From Forficula auricularia (Eukaryota > Arthropoda > Insecta > Dermaptera > Forficulidae), in NCBI GenBank assembly GCA_024734495.1, contig JALMQS010000225.1, positions 2,443,650-2,507,649 on the forward strand: a stretch of 64,000 bases of DNA. The letters run 5' to 3'. Position 1 is the first letter of the stretch; each line of letters begins with the position of its first letter. The translations under genes were made by a program, and so were the position numbers. Positions 1-10,812 of the stretch are shown here, piece after piece. The notes under the pieces are model-generated. The model did no database searches. It saw only the letters and a program-made list of their open reading frames with translations, and was not told the origin of the DNA.

Positions 1-20
1 ACAATACATGATCTTTTATA

Positions 21-640
21 CAAGGTGGACCATAAAGATCTTCCACATTTTGAAGTGTTATAAAAAATGAAAAAATTTAACTAGAAAAAAACTGAATATA
101 TTTTTGAAAAGAACATAAAATAATTTTTTTTAATGTGTTTTAAACATTATATCAGACAAAAAAGAGGGGCGGGGGGTCAACAAATGAAAATTCTAGCCCT
201 TTCGACCAAACCCAACCAAATTTTGTATACATATTCAATGAACCTCCAGAAGGCTCGAAATGCAAAAAATAACCTGCTAAAATGGGGGGAGGGTAAAAAA
301 TGAAAATTCTAGACCTTTCGATGAAATTTAACAAAATTTGTATACATAGTTTGGTCGAAAGGGCTAGAATTTTAATTCCCCCCCCCCCCAAAAATTTTGG
401 GAGGTTAGTTTTTGCATTTTTAGGATTCTGAGGGTCCACAGAATATGTATATAAAATTTGTTTCAGTTTGGTCGAGAGGGCTAGAATTTTCATTTTTGAC
501 CCCGTATCCTTTTTTTCGTCTGATATAATGTTTTAACAAATTAAAAAAAAACATTTAATATATATTCACTTTTTTTCTAGTTAAATTTTTTCATTTTTTA
601 TACTTCTTCAAAATGTGGGAGATCTTTATGCCCCACCCTG
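21..640. mobile_element. Large fold-back MITE flanked by TATA
   Basis: The two ends are inverted copies: CAAGGTGGACCATAAAGATC at the left and the reverse complement of CAGGGTGGGGCATAAAGATC at the right, each bordered by TATA (17-20 and 641-644), a likely target duplication. Complementarity runs about 200 bases inward on each side, including TTCTAG-CCCTTTCGACC motifs at 190-215, 305-325, 350-375 and 475-490. The minus-strand frame of about 113 codons inside is a by-product of the inverted repeat. No transposase is present, so it is non-autonomous. The superfamily is not certain; a TA-type duplication would fit Tc1/mariner. Confidence 0.75.
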
Positions 641-644
641 TATA

Positions 645-2669
645 AACTTGGATAAACTTGGAAAGTGTATTATTTTCATAATGATTTTTATTCAAGGTTC
701 GACCTTTGGATTCATGGCGTCTCTTTTCTTCTAAACGTACGAATTCGTAACAGGCGTATTAATCTTTATACAAACCACTAAACCTTCACCTTAACACCTA
801 CCATCTCGTATAGTGATATAGTTCTAATTTTTATTTAATACCAAATCAATATAGGTAAATATAGCCATCGATTTAAAAATTGATGTTTTTCTTTAACTTT
901 TAGGGTTTTGTTTAAAAAATTTGGAATTCATATCTTCATAACAATAACTAGAGAAGCCCAAGCAAAATAAACTGTACAAGTAGTTGCTACACTTTATCCA
1001 TAGTCGTTAGAAATATTGATATCTATGTTTATTTCTTATATAGTAAAAATGGGGAAATGGCTTGCGCCTTATTTTGCAATGTAAGCATACCCTTAACATA
1101 TCTGCCAATTCAGTTGTCTAAATAACAGGGACTTCAATTATACGAGATGTTGCTTTAAAATGACCGGACTGATATTGCTACAGGTAAACAGCGAGCATGC
1201 GGCAAGTTTGAACATGATTGTGTCTGGTGATGCTTTCCCCACCCTCTATTCGCTAGACAAGCCTGGCACACCCCATGAAAAACATGTTCCCGAAATTTTC
1301 GTAAATATTTTTCTTTTCGTAATCAAAATTTATTGACTCCTAGAGAATCGTGCTCATTTGTTCTCAACACAAGTTTTATTAATTTTAGTCAAGTAGAGAA
1401 CTTTCATCACTAATTGGGGAAAATATGGCTTTTCCCTTCAATAAATTACTAATTTCAAAAAAATCAAATCTATTCAACTAAACGAGACATATGTAAATAC
1501 AGCCGAGGCTAAACGCGTTGAATTCCTCGTTGCAGTTAATGTCTTGCTAAGACAATTATTTTCGACTGCTCACCAATGGGTTATATTTAGGATATTTTTT
1601 TTCTCGGGCTGTTTAGACCTTATTTTTAATTAAGCTAGATTTATGTTTACCTATATATACACAAGGCGGGATGCCTTGCGCGCCTGCAAACGGTGACATC
1701 CAGGGTGGAGCCGAGCCCTCCGGACACAGATCCTCGTCATTTTAGGGCAGCTCCATAAATTCATTCCATTCTTAGCAACTCCATCCATCCTAACCTTCTC
1801 TACTTACAGCCACCGAAAAAATTTAATTTTGAATGAAATATTTCAAATATTTTCTAATAAATATTATTAAAATTTTTTATAAAAATAATTAGTGGTGCTG
1901 GTGGTGTTTTATCAGATAAATATCGTCTATTAAAATTGATTTTTCGGAAATTGACATTTTATATAAAATAAAATGGTGATCTAAATGAAAATATATACAT
2001 TTTCATTGATTTATTATTTGTCAATAGGAATCCTTTATTAATTAATAAACTTCACTTTTCGAATATAAAATAATGTTATTATGTAAAACTAGATGACGCT
2101 AGAGGTTATTCCAGTAGGCATCTAGTTTCTGAGGGCATAATATATTGATAATTTAATTATTTTATTAAAAGTTGACATAATAAAATATTTTAGTTAGCTA
2201 GATAAGCAAAAGTGAGCCCAGAGAAGCCTGGTTGGTCTACAGTAGTCTAATCTTTTAGTTAAAAATTGTCTAACAAGTGAACAAATTTTATCAAAAAGAA
2301 TTATAATTAGATAAGTATTTCGGCGATTAAAATGCCCTTAAAAATGATTGAATCAAGTTATGATGAGTTTTATATACAACCTAAAATGATATAACAATTA
2401 ACTACTATGAACTTATGTTATTATAGGCCTAGCATACATTCTTCTAAAGTTTACAAACTTTGTATCTAAACATGTCTATAAACATTATTTCGACTTCTTT
2501 TTTAAACAAAATTCCAAGTGCAAACGTGTTTAGAAACAAAAAAGAGACATAATATTTGTTTAAAATCCATTTACTCATGCGATTTTGTTTAAAAAATGAG
2601 TCGCAAAATGTTTTAAAATATGGTTAGAGAAAAATTCGTGAACTTGGGAGACACTTGCTGTTGTAATTA
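645..2669. other. No gene seen; two denser non-repetitive blocks
   Basis: A+T-rich sequence without recognisable coding potential. Two stretches (about 1180-1270 and 1660-1830) have higher G+C and no internal repetition, unlike their surroundings. They could be conserved non-coding DNA or fragments of an unknown element; I see no protein similarity. Confidence 0.4.
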
Positions 2670-2673
2670 TTAA

Positions 2674-2797
2674 CTCTTTAACTTCGGGTGTGGTTTATAA
2701 ACCAGTTAATAAAATTATAAACTCATTGCTGATTTTTGCTAATATCAAATAACGGCTGTGGTTTTTATACCACTCAATTTTACCCGCAGTTAAAGGG
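2674..2797. mobile_element. piggyBac-type miniature element with TTAA duplications
   Basis: A 124-bp element begins CTCTTTAACTTCGGGT and ends ACCCGCAGTTAAAGGG, which are inverted copies, and it is bordered by TTAA at 2670-2673 and 2798-2801. A TTAA target duplication with ends starting CCCTTTAA is the hallmark of piggyBac-type elements. There is no coding capacity. Inner sequences (TGTGGTTTATAAACCAGTTA) also fold back on themselves. Confidence 0.8.
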
Positions 2798-2801
2798 TTA
2801 A

Positions 2802-3766
2802 AGTATAGTTTTAGGGATGGTTCGTCCACCTCCGGCCAAACTGACGGATTTTTTTAACTACCAGGTAAACAACTAACCGTTACATATGTGTACCTAAATT
2901 TATGACCGAAAATTGTATCATTTATTTTGACTATAAGGCTAACTAAGCCTATAATATAAGTTCAGCCTAAATTGCTTAAACCGTGTCTTAGGAGCTAACA
3001 TGTTGCTTAACATATGAGATCAAATTAATAAAGGTTGAAGTGGTCTCAATATCCTCAAAACATTATTCCTCAATTTGAAAGAGAAACACACACAAACATT
3101 ATAAGAACTGGTATTTACCAGATTAATGCTAAAATTCAATTGTTAAAGCAGACAAGGATTTTAGAGGAAGTCTTCGCTGCTTACGTCCCCTTCTTTTGAA
3201 ATAATACATGTTTTCATTTCTAAAAGTATCGTAAAGGCGTAGCCAGGAATCTCATATTCGGTGCCTGGAAAACCTCGAAGGGTGGAAAGTCAATAAAAAA
3301 CTCATTTAAATTTAATACACCGTATATGATATTTTTTGGTATTCTTACAATAATTGTTAAACATTTAAGATAAGAAATGATAAGATAGTCCAAGATCAAA
3401 TGGAGATTACCAAGTTACTCTCTATTTAGAGACATTTTATCATAATTCCTCATTAGGAGCGTCATAAATTGGGGACATGTCGATCCTACTTTGAAGGGAT
3501 GTAACATTAATGCACATATATGGTATATCCATATAGCCAAATGATTAATGGGGAACGAATGTGAAGGAATGGTGCAACCCTAAAAAGATTAGCTCATTAC
3601 TTTTATTAAATGTATTCGTATTAATAATTAAGCCCTTTATGAATGTTAACTATATTTGTATTTATTAGTCATGTTAGGTATACATGAATTAAGCGAATTA
3701 AAAAGTCCATTTGAATTGTATATTAAGAGAAATAAGATTCTATTATTATTATCCGAGTTGTTACAC
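2802..3766. other. No feature seen
   Basis: A+T-rich sequence with no long frame and no clear repeat. A short AAAGGCGTAGCCAGG near 3234 resembles some hAT ends but no partner end was found. Confidence 0.4.
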
Positions 3767-3798
3767 TTAGGGCCGGTTGTATGTCGCAAAGTAAATGC

Positions 3799-3944
3799 TT
3801 TTTACCACTAACAAACGGTAGATGGTAAATGGAGCCACTGGAATGGCCAATCAGATGACAGGCACTGAAACTGAAAGTGTCTGTCATCTGATTGGCCATC
3901 CCAGTGGCTCCATTTACCCTCTACCGTTTGTTAGTGGTAAAAAA
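3799..3944. repeat. Long hairpin inside the Harbinger-like element
   Basis: Arms 3799-3866 and 3876-3944 are nearly perfect inverted copies of about 68 bases (sharing TTTACCACTAACAAACGGTA) separated by only about 9 bases. If transcribed this would form a long dsRNA stem. It is nested inside the 3770-4848 element. Confidence 0.85.
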
Positions 3945-4233
3945 TTTTTAAGAAAAAAATAAAACCAACTTCAAAAAAATTGAATGCAACAAATAAAATA
4001 CACTAAAAGGTATAAAATAATTATTATCTTATTTAGTTACAACTAAACGACGAAATATTAACATGAAATTACTTTTTGAAGTCGGTGCCAAACAAACTAT
4101 ACCTATAAGCGAGCGTACCCCCCAAACGTACTAAGTAAGATCCGTCGAGTGCGATTCATAAAAGGTATATGTTTGGCACAGACTTAAAAAAGTAATTTCA
4201 TGTTAATATTTCGTCGTTTAGTTGTAACTAAAT

Positions 4234-4249
4234 NNNNNNNNNNNNNNNN
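4234..4249. other. Assembly gap (16 N)
   Basis: Sixteen undetermined bases sit at the apex of the large inverted repeat 3945-4490, a typical place for assembly failure at a palindrome. Confidence 0.99.
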
Positions 4250-4949
4250 AAGCGCGACCGTTCGGTTACGTATTGCTACCAAACGTACTAAGTAAGATCC
4301 GTCGAGTGCGATTCATAAAAGGTATATGTTTGGCACCGACTTAAAAAAGTAATTTCCTGTTAATTTTCGTATTTGGTTGTAACTAGTAAGATAATAATTA
4401 TTTTATACCTTTTAGTGTATTTTATTTGTTGCATTTAATTTTTTGAAGTTGGTTTTATTTTTTCTTAAAAATTTTTATTTTTCTTTAGTGATGTTATTAA
4501 TAGTGATCCTATCATCAGAACAGCCAAAATTAATATTGCACCATCCCTAAGATACCCCCTTTCTAATAAAAAAAGAATCATCGAAATCGGTTCATAAACA
4601 AAGAAGTTAGTCTTGAAAAAACCTAACAAAAAAGGTCTAATACCTACGAAAAAATGGGACCAATCGGAACGTAGACTGGACTGAATGCAAAAAAAATTTT
4701 CAAAATCGGTTTACAATTGGCGGAGATATGAGGTAACATAGGCACAAAAAAAAAAAAATAAAAAAAAAAAAAATCAGTCGAATAGAGAACCTCGTCCTTT
4801 TTTTGAAGTCGGTTAAAAAGAATTTTCTTTGCGACATACAACCGGCCCTTACTCAGCACAACTTTCACCTACCATGGAAGTTTTTTGCTATTCTAAGGGT
4901 TAGGCTCCTGGGAAAAGGAAATTCATCCTGGACGTTTTCAAATAATGTA

Positions 4950-5337
4950 TTAATTAAAGAACTTGCGGACTATGTGTTAAATTTGAAGGAGTATGTTGGA
5001 TGGTATGGCAAGTCCTCGATGATTTTGGACAGTTTTTTGGATACTACTCCTTCCGCGGAGATAACTATGGGATGTATTGTCACTTTGTTGAGCTTCCAGA
5101 TATTTTTTAATTGAATAGCGAGTTCCTCATATTTTCTTTGTTTTTCCATTTCGGTCTTCTTGTTATTGTGGGTTAAAGGGGCTCCTATGTCAATTAGTTT
5201 TTGTTTCAATGTTAATTAGCAGAATATCTGGCCTATTATAATCGATCGTTTTATTAAGCACGGGCCTGACCCAGTAGGGGATCGAGTTTGAATTCTCAAG
5301 TACTGGTGCTGGGATATACTTATAATATGGTGGTGTG
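4950..5337 (-). pseudogene. Non-LTR retrotransposon C-terminal fragment with restriction-like endonuclease signature
   Basis: Read on the minus strand, the segment 5337-5215 encodes a run ending in YWVRPVLNKTIDYNRPDILL, and after a frame change 5209-4970 continues with LIDIGAPL and later KYEELAIQLKNIW and IHPIVISAEGVV. The RPD...LIDI spacing resembles the PD-(D/E)XK-type endonuclease found near the C-terminus of some insect non-LTR retrotransposons. After another frame change the tail HIVRKFF precedes a stop at 4950-4952. At least two frameshifts make it a pseudogene, and the reverse transcriptase domain is absent. It directly abuts the Harbinger-like element. Assignment to a specific clade (R2-like or other) is not possible by eye. 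Confidence 0.6.
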
Positions 5338-6510
5338 TTTTATATATCTAGAAGGCTTCTATTATTATTATTATTATTTTAATGGAATATCTAATCATTT
5401 TAAATTTTTATTGAATTTCTATTAAATTCCTTAAAATATCTATTATCCTTCATAATTCAATTCTAAAAGCTATTGGAACTTTTGTATAACTTAGAATCTA
5501 TTTGGCTAAATGGGCATGTAGTTCCCGAAGCAAATTAAATAAAAAGAATAAAAAAAAGAATTTTTTTTTATAAATCTTCCCTTACTTACTTTGAAAGCCA
5601 GACTCACTGAATATGGGGTACAAATCCAATTCGTTTGATTGTTTCTCGCCCTATTGTAGTCATGAATGTATCAAATAGTAGCAAAGTCTCTAGGGAGGTA
5701 ATGAGTAACGTGTACAGATAAATATTACTAATTTATTCCCCCCTTTTCTTTTCAATTCAGTAATGAAGTGAGATACACAAATTAACATTTTTAAAAATAA
5801 AGTGATCGATTCAAAATTCAATGAGAACATTTTTTTTTATAATATCTATAAAATAAACATATTTACTGCCATTATTTAAGGCAGATTTAAAATACTTAAT
5901 ACCAGTTTTAATTTTGATTTAAGTTATTGACCATCATATTATATCTCAGCTGTTAACATCATGGGATATAGGCTAATTTCTGAGAACTTACTCCTAATAT
6001 ACTACTTTTGAGTGACTTTCTATAGGGAATTAGAAGTATTATTATAATCAATTCTCAACAAACAAAACGATTGGCCCTAGATTGATTGAAATATCTAAGA
6101 TTCGTCCAAGAATTAAATGTTGCTTAACTTGAGTGATGAAATGACAATGACTTAAGCCTCAGTCTTAGGATAGTTTGTCTTTAACTCAATCATAAATACA
6201 AAAACCTGAGTATAAAATAGACAATTTATAAACCCGTCTATAGAATCATGTAGGTTTTATTGTGAGTTATGGCTGAAAATTAACATTTTCCATTCATAAA
6301 CTCTTGAATTGATTTCACTTAAATTATTATATAGTAGCTGTTTTTAGCTCGGTTCAACTGATCATTTACCAATAAACATGTAAAAATAAATAAACGTGTG
6401 GGGAGTCGATATTCTGTGTCTCATAATTGATTATTATATCAATTTGAATATTAGAAAGAGAAAATTTCACAAACTTTGCTTCATACTCTTCATAGATATA
6501 GGTACATATT
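5338..6510. other. No gene seen
   Basis: A+T-rich sequence with simple TAT/ATT runs (for example 5362-5382). No coding signature, and no inverted ends were found. Confidence 0.4.
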
Positions 6511-6773
6511 TATATATGAGCTGTTTATTTTGAAAGTCGCCTAAGTCCATTATTTGTTATTTTGAGATATTTGTATTTATATTTTTATAAATACATATAT
6601 TTATATATATTGTGATGTATTTATTTTGACGAATTCATGAGGATATTGTACTTCTTTGGCTGTGATATTATAAATATGAAAAGAAGATATCTATGTCTAA
6701 CTAAATCTATCATTAACTTCTTTTTTTTTTAAATTGGACTTAGGCCACTTTCAAAATAAACGGCTCATATATT
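6511..6773. mobile_element. MITE with about 38-bp inverted ends
   Basis: The left end 6511-6549 (GAGCTGTTTATTTTGAAAGT inside ATATAT) is the inverted copy of 6735-6773. Only a few mismatches are seen over about 38 bp. The flanking ATATAT makes the target duplication ambiguous. No coding capacity. Confidence 0.7.
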
Positions 6774-6811
6774 GAAAAGTTTTTGTTTTGCCTAGAGTTG
6801 CAGTGTTGACA

Positions 6812-7005
6812 GGTTGTCCTCTGCTTGATGCAGATAAACATTAGGCCCATGAAAAATAATATTTATAATTAAAAAAGACTGATGATGAAGACCAATTCTT
6901 CGAAACTATAGTCTCAAACAAATAAATAATACCTATATATGGTATATAGATATATAATTTCGATATATATGTGTTTATGTTTATTTGCACCAAGCAGAGG
7001 ACAAC
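6812..7005. mobile_element. Small inverted-repeat element enclosing a hammerhead-like motif
   Basis: The ends GGTTGTCCTCTGCTTGATGC (left) and GCACCAAGCAGAGGACAACC (right) are inverted copies of about 28 bp. The interior carries a hammerhead-like motif at 6871-6920. The frames on the minus strand here are chance. Confidence 0.6.
6871..6920 (+). ncRNA. Hammerhead-like ribozyme motif (family 1 variant)
   Basis: CUGAUGA, one extra U, a 5-bp stem II (GAAGA/UCUUC with a 5-nt loop), then GAAACUAUAGUC. ACUAUAGU is a palindrome that can form stem III, followed by the C of a GUC cleavage site. Stem I pairing is short here (AG/UC). The 3' core is identical to the copies at 53063 and 52724, although stem II differs by sequence. 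Confidence 0.45.
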
Positions 7006-7942
7006 CTCTTTGTTTCTCTTTGTGATATATATTTATATTTAGTTTATATACAAGTAAATTTGAAATCGCCGCAAAGTTTATTGCACAAGTAGCACTCTCG
7101 AGCTTAAGTGATACGTTGAAGGATCTCCGAAAGTTCTTCAGCGATTTCTTTGAAATTTTCACACAACATTCCATTCAAATACACGAGTGTTTTTATATAT
7201 AGTTTTTTTTTATAGATATCACACTGTGGCATGTAATAAAAAAAATGTTTTTTTCGAAGAAACAACTCCAGCGCCTCTCTGGGGGGGGGGGGTAAAAGCA
7301 AACAAACAAGATGTCCGATAACAGCTTTTTGGAAATCTTTCAACTGTCAATATTATTTTATGTTAAGGGAACAATTTTGACAAGTAATATATAATTCATT
7401 TACTGTTTTAATACCTATTCTATAATTATTTGCATTTTCGATTTATTTTCAAAACTATTATTATTTTTTAAATATATTTAAATTTGTAATCAACGCCTAG
7501 TCGGGTCAGCTATTATCTATATAAATTTTAACCATAAAACGAGACGCTTCCCGAAAGGGGCTAGGTGACTCCGGGCCTAAGGCTTGGGCGTCAGGTAGTA
7601 TTATATAAAACTCGTTCATTTATGTGTTAAAATTTCATTAATAAAAGAAACTCATTATTATAAAACATCCATTAAAAATAAGTAAGGACATTAAATTTTT
7701 ATTCTCTATTTTTAGCTGAATTAATCTTTATTTACCTTTCGAGATCCAAAAGGGAACATTATTACAAATCAAAATTTAACATAACCATTTATTACCGCTT
7801 TACAAGCACTCAATGTTTATATTTCCTTATGAAATTTTTACTTTATTTGTTTCTGTATTCTTTTGGAAATTTATATGTTACTTAATCCTCAATTGATCTT
7901 AATGAGTAGAAAGTATTAGTACTTTATATGTGTTTTTGACTA
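7006..7942. other. No gene seen
   Basis: A+T-rich with a 10-base G run near 7281. Minus-strand frames of under 90 codons show no family signature. The stretch 7490-7610 is slightly richer in G+C and not recognised. Confidence 0.35.
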
Positions 7943-8720
7943 TTATGGTAAAAAATAGATGAAAAAATTGTACACAAAGTCACGAACCGGTCCTCTCAGG
8001 CCGGTGGGCCTGGCAGACGCGGCTTGTGAATTTGTGTAGGTTTATTGGTTTATAATACATTTTAGAGGTGACTGTGGGTCAGTGGCTAGAGTGTCGGGTC
8101 GCTGACTCGAAGATCGCTGGTTCGAAAACGAGCCTCGGCAGATAGATATGTGTAGTCGCCGCCTCTTGGAAAGTAATGGCAACCTACCAAGAGTACTAAT
8201 TGCCTAGTCAACCTCTCCAAATTAGCCGTTCGGACCCGGCGTTAAAAAATAGGTCCCGTATATCTGTGTAAAACAACTAAACACACGCAGCACAGGTATA
8301 GGTGGAGAGGCGCCGACACCCGTTTCGGGTATGTCACTCGAAGAAGAAGAATACATTTTTCAATAATTATATTTTTTTTTTTTTTATTAATTTATATCAG
8401 GATTTAAAAAAATAAATAATAAATCAATACTTTTTTACAGTTTTTATGTATTTTTTATTATATGGTAAAAAAAATATGAAAAATTGTACACTAAGTCACG
8501 AGCCGGGCCAGTGGGCCTGATAGGCCCGGGTCGTGACTTTGTGTAGGTTTATTGGTTTATAGTACATTTTTCGATAATTATATTTTTTTTTTTTATTAAT
8601 TTATATCAGGATTTATAAAAATAAATAATAAATCAATACATTTTACTGTTTTTATGTATTTTTTAATATAAAAAAATAAAAAAATGAAAATTTTTACACA
8701 AAGTCACGACCCGGGCCTCT
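7943..8720. repeat. Tandem array, about 215-bp unit, three units, split by a SINE
   Basis: Units starting near 7943, 8460 and 8670 share the sequence leading to TACACAAAGTCACGACCCGG, then TTTGTGTAGGTTTATTGGTT, TTTATATCAGGATTTATAAA and AATAATAAATCAATAC. Subtracting the SINE and its duplication gives a period near 215 bp. Each unit contains a short inverted repeat around AAGTCACGACCCGGGCC. The third unit runs into a hAT-like end at 8690-8800, so the array may be a subterminal region of that element. Confidence 0.7.
8064..8350 (+). mobile_element. SINE family A, full copy with 9-bp target duplications
   Basis: tRNA-derived SINE. The head has a box A-like GGGTCAGTGGCTAGAGTG and a box B-like GGTTCGAAAACG, followed by a family-specific body containing TTGGAAAGTAATGGCAACCT and CACAGGTATAGGTGGAGAGG and a (GAA)n tail. 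It is flanked by ATACATTTT at 8055-8063 and 8351-8359, a perfect 9-bp duplication produced by LINE-type insertion. Three other copies are in the window (18130, 25278, 56365). Confidence 0.9.
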
Positions 8721-8800
8721 CAAACAGAAGGGGGTAGGGGGTCGCGAATTTTTTTTTCATACTAAGGATGTCGTGTCATGAAAAAGGTTGAAAAACACTG
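8690..8800 (-). mobile_element. hAT-like terminal segment
   Basis: On the minus strand the segment begins CAGTGTTTTTCAACCTTTTT and soon reaches TTCGCGACCCCC, a pattern common at ends of non-autonomous hAT (Charlie-like) elements. The matching opposite end and an 8-bp duplication (TCCTATAT expected) were not found, so boundaries are uncertain. Confidence 0.5.
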
Positions 8801-9916
8801 TCCTATATTATGGGAAAAATTTTAATTAACCTTCTAAATAACAAGCCATTGTTTTGTTTTTAAATATAGTTCAGAATGTCATGTTAGATCTTAAGAGTGG
8901 ATATGTAATAAAATTACTGCATGTAAAGGGGAGAAATGGGTAAATGTAGAGCCAATGATATTAAATTGAATTGGGAGCGGAGAAAGTACTCTTTATTATT
9001 CCCGGAGCAAGAGACGAGATCCCCTTAACTTTCAAAACGATGTGCTATAAGCTATGAAATAAATTCCACCTGTTTTTCGAGACTCCTAGAGCGAACGTGC
9101 TGGGGTACTATCATGAGCACTCTAATTACTGCTTATATTCAACGTTTATGACCTAGCAACAGGTTATTACTAATAAAAATGGCCTTATCAGACGGGATCC
9201 CTTTATGCGCGATATCAACGCGCTTCACTCACTTAAGCGACAATTAAAAGCAGACTGAAAGAGCCCAATCAGCTTATCAGATTTGCGGAAGGGCTCTGAT
9301 AGCCATCATAGTGAGGGAGGTCGCCTTAACATACTTTTTTATGAGATTATTCATGAGTGTCAGGCCAGGTTACCAAATGAAATAGATATATAGGGGCTAG
9401 TTTCATAAATTATCTGGTTTCAAATTTAATCTGGTTTAAGTCCGTTTAAATAAAATTTTTCTTAAGCATAATACAAATTAATATGCCTGTTGTTTAGTAT
9501 ATAAATTCTTTGAAAACTATTCGAAATGGATACTTTATAAGGCTTACAATAAATCAGTAGGTAGAATATTTTTCAAGTGGATTAAATAAATAAAAAAAAA
9601 ATCCAAAAAAATTATCGCTAGTACACAAGCAAATAAATTTTTATTTAAAAACTTCTTACAAGAATTGTTTGATGTGGATGGATGATGAGGAAAATTCCTG
9701 TGCATCTCGCGGGTGACAAAGAAATGAGGGAGAGAAATATGGTTTCAAATTTTCAAACAGTGTGAAATTTAATTAAATATTTTAAAGAGGGTGAAAAAAA
9801 TTTGATCCCTCTTTTTTTCGAACGAAATAAATTTATGGTGTAGGAATATATCAAATTAAATTACTTCTATAGATTAAATAATGAAAAATAATTCTAGACC
9901 AGAGTTAAATATATAT
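8801..9916. other. No gene; non-repetitive block at about 8990-9330
   Basis: Sequence between about 8990 and 9330 is of balanced composition and unique in the window. It contains several short homeodomain- and GATA-like words such as TAATTA and CTTATCAG. It could be conserved non-coding DNA. The rest is A+T-rich. Confidence 0.35.
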
Positions 9917-10332
9917 GTTGCAGTAAAAACACGTTTTTAGTAAGAACGGATTCTTATTAGGTAAAACACGTTTCACTGAATACCTTTGTGACAACTAGAA
10001 ATTACTGATGTTGGTTGAGTTTCGTCCAAAGGTCTAGAATCTTCATTTTTGACATCCCGCCTCATTTTGGGTCTTTATTTTCAAAAATTTTTAAACGAAA
10101 ATTTCAATTTACAATTTTTTTTCTGATGAAGATGTAATTTTTGACATTTTCGTTTAAAATTTTTTGAAAATAAAGACCGAAAATGAGGAGGAAGGTCAAA
10201 AATTAAGATTCTAGACTTTTGGATCAAACTCAACAAACATCAGTAAATTCTAGTTGCCACAAAGGTATTCAGTGAAACCCGTTTTAGCTAGTAAGAATCC
10301 GATCTTACTAAAAATCGGGTTTTTACTGCAAC
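9917..10332. mobile_element. Fold-back MITE (about 416 bp) flanked by ATATAT
   Basis: The two halves are inverted copies over almost the whole length, beginning GTTGCAGTAAAAACACGTTT and ending TTTTACTGCAAC. Flanks are ATATAT at both sides, so the TA-type duplication is plausible. Inner arms carry a module, GATTCTAGACTTTTGGATCA, that matches the arms of the 21-640 element (TTCTAGCCCTTTCGACC), linking the two families. Confidence 0.75.
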
Positions 10333-10757
10333 ATATATATATATATATATATATTTATATAATAATAAAAAAATACAAATCCTTATAAGTAAAACAATTT
10401 TGGAACGTTTATTTTTGAACTAGGCGTTTCAGGAGAAATACTCCCTTTATCAATAGAAATTTTTTTAAAAATTGAAAAAAAGTTGTTTTCGATATTTCGA
10501 AAACAACCCTATGTATATATAGTGCTTCAATTTCAGTGGATTATCTTTTTACGAGCTGCGAAGCCCGCCTTCCCCTGGTATGCCACTGGTATAATAAAAT
10601 AATTTATAATCGCCCCCCCCCCCCGTCTCCAGCTTTCTAGTATTTTTGTTTTAAAATTTTAGATTTTAATGTTATTCAATTGAGTCCATAATAAATATTT
10701 TTGTATTAGGAATAGTAGGGAACTGGACAAAATAATCAAAAACACATTGCTAGTATC
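10333..10757. other. No gene seen; simple repeats
   Basis: Starts with an (AT)n run, has a 10-base C run near 10614, and is otherwise A+T-rich. A degenerate hammerhead-like segment lies at about 10420-10460 on the minus strand, too decayed to call. Confidence 0.35.
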
Positions 10758-10812
10758 AAATTGGCCAGACGTTTGGTCGATTTATTTCGACTTCTTCAGT
10801 GCCCCATTTTAT
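10758..10812 (-). ncRNA. Hammerhead-like ribozyme motif (family 2)
   Basis: Minus strand: CUGAAGA, an extra A, stem II GUCGA...UCGAC, then a mutated CAAACGUC in place of GAAACGUC, followed by UGGCC that can pair with GGGGCA upstream as stem I. It has the same surroundings (GTGATAAAAT on one side, TGGCCAATTTGATACTAG on the other) as the pair at 15485-15770. The G12 to C change would be expected to inactivate it. Confidence 0.4.

Larger units (their letters stand above)
3770..4848. mobile_element. PIF/Harbinger-like non-autonomous element with TTA duplications
   Basis: Terminal inverted repeats of about 22 bp (GGGCCGGTTGTATGTCGCAA) lie directly inside a TTA on each side (3767-3769 and 4849-4851). 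A 3-bp TTA duplication with G-rich ends is typical of PIF/Harbinger. The interior is composite: a perfect-looking hairpin at 3799-3944, then a second, larger inverted repeat (about 3945-4490) interrupted by 16 Ns, then a module at 4530-4815 ending in a TTTTTTGAAGTCGGTT motif that also occurs inside at about 4070 and 4440. No transposase frame is seen. Frames spanning its right edge are chance. Confidence 0.75.

Noticed and set aside
152..493. 113-codon minus-strand frame
   Set aside because: It lies entirely inside the fold-back element, repeats the motif KILALSTKL because the DNA itself is repeated, and has no family signature.
10420..10460. Hammerhead-like motif on the minus strand
   Set aside because: UUGAUAA, GGGAG...CUCCU, GAAACG resembles the family, but two invariant positions are changed and no stem I was found.
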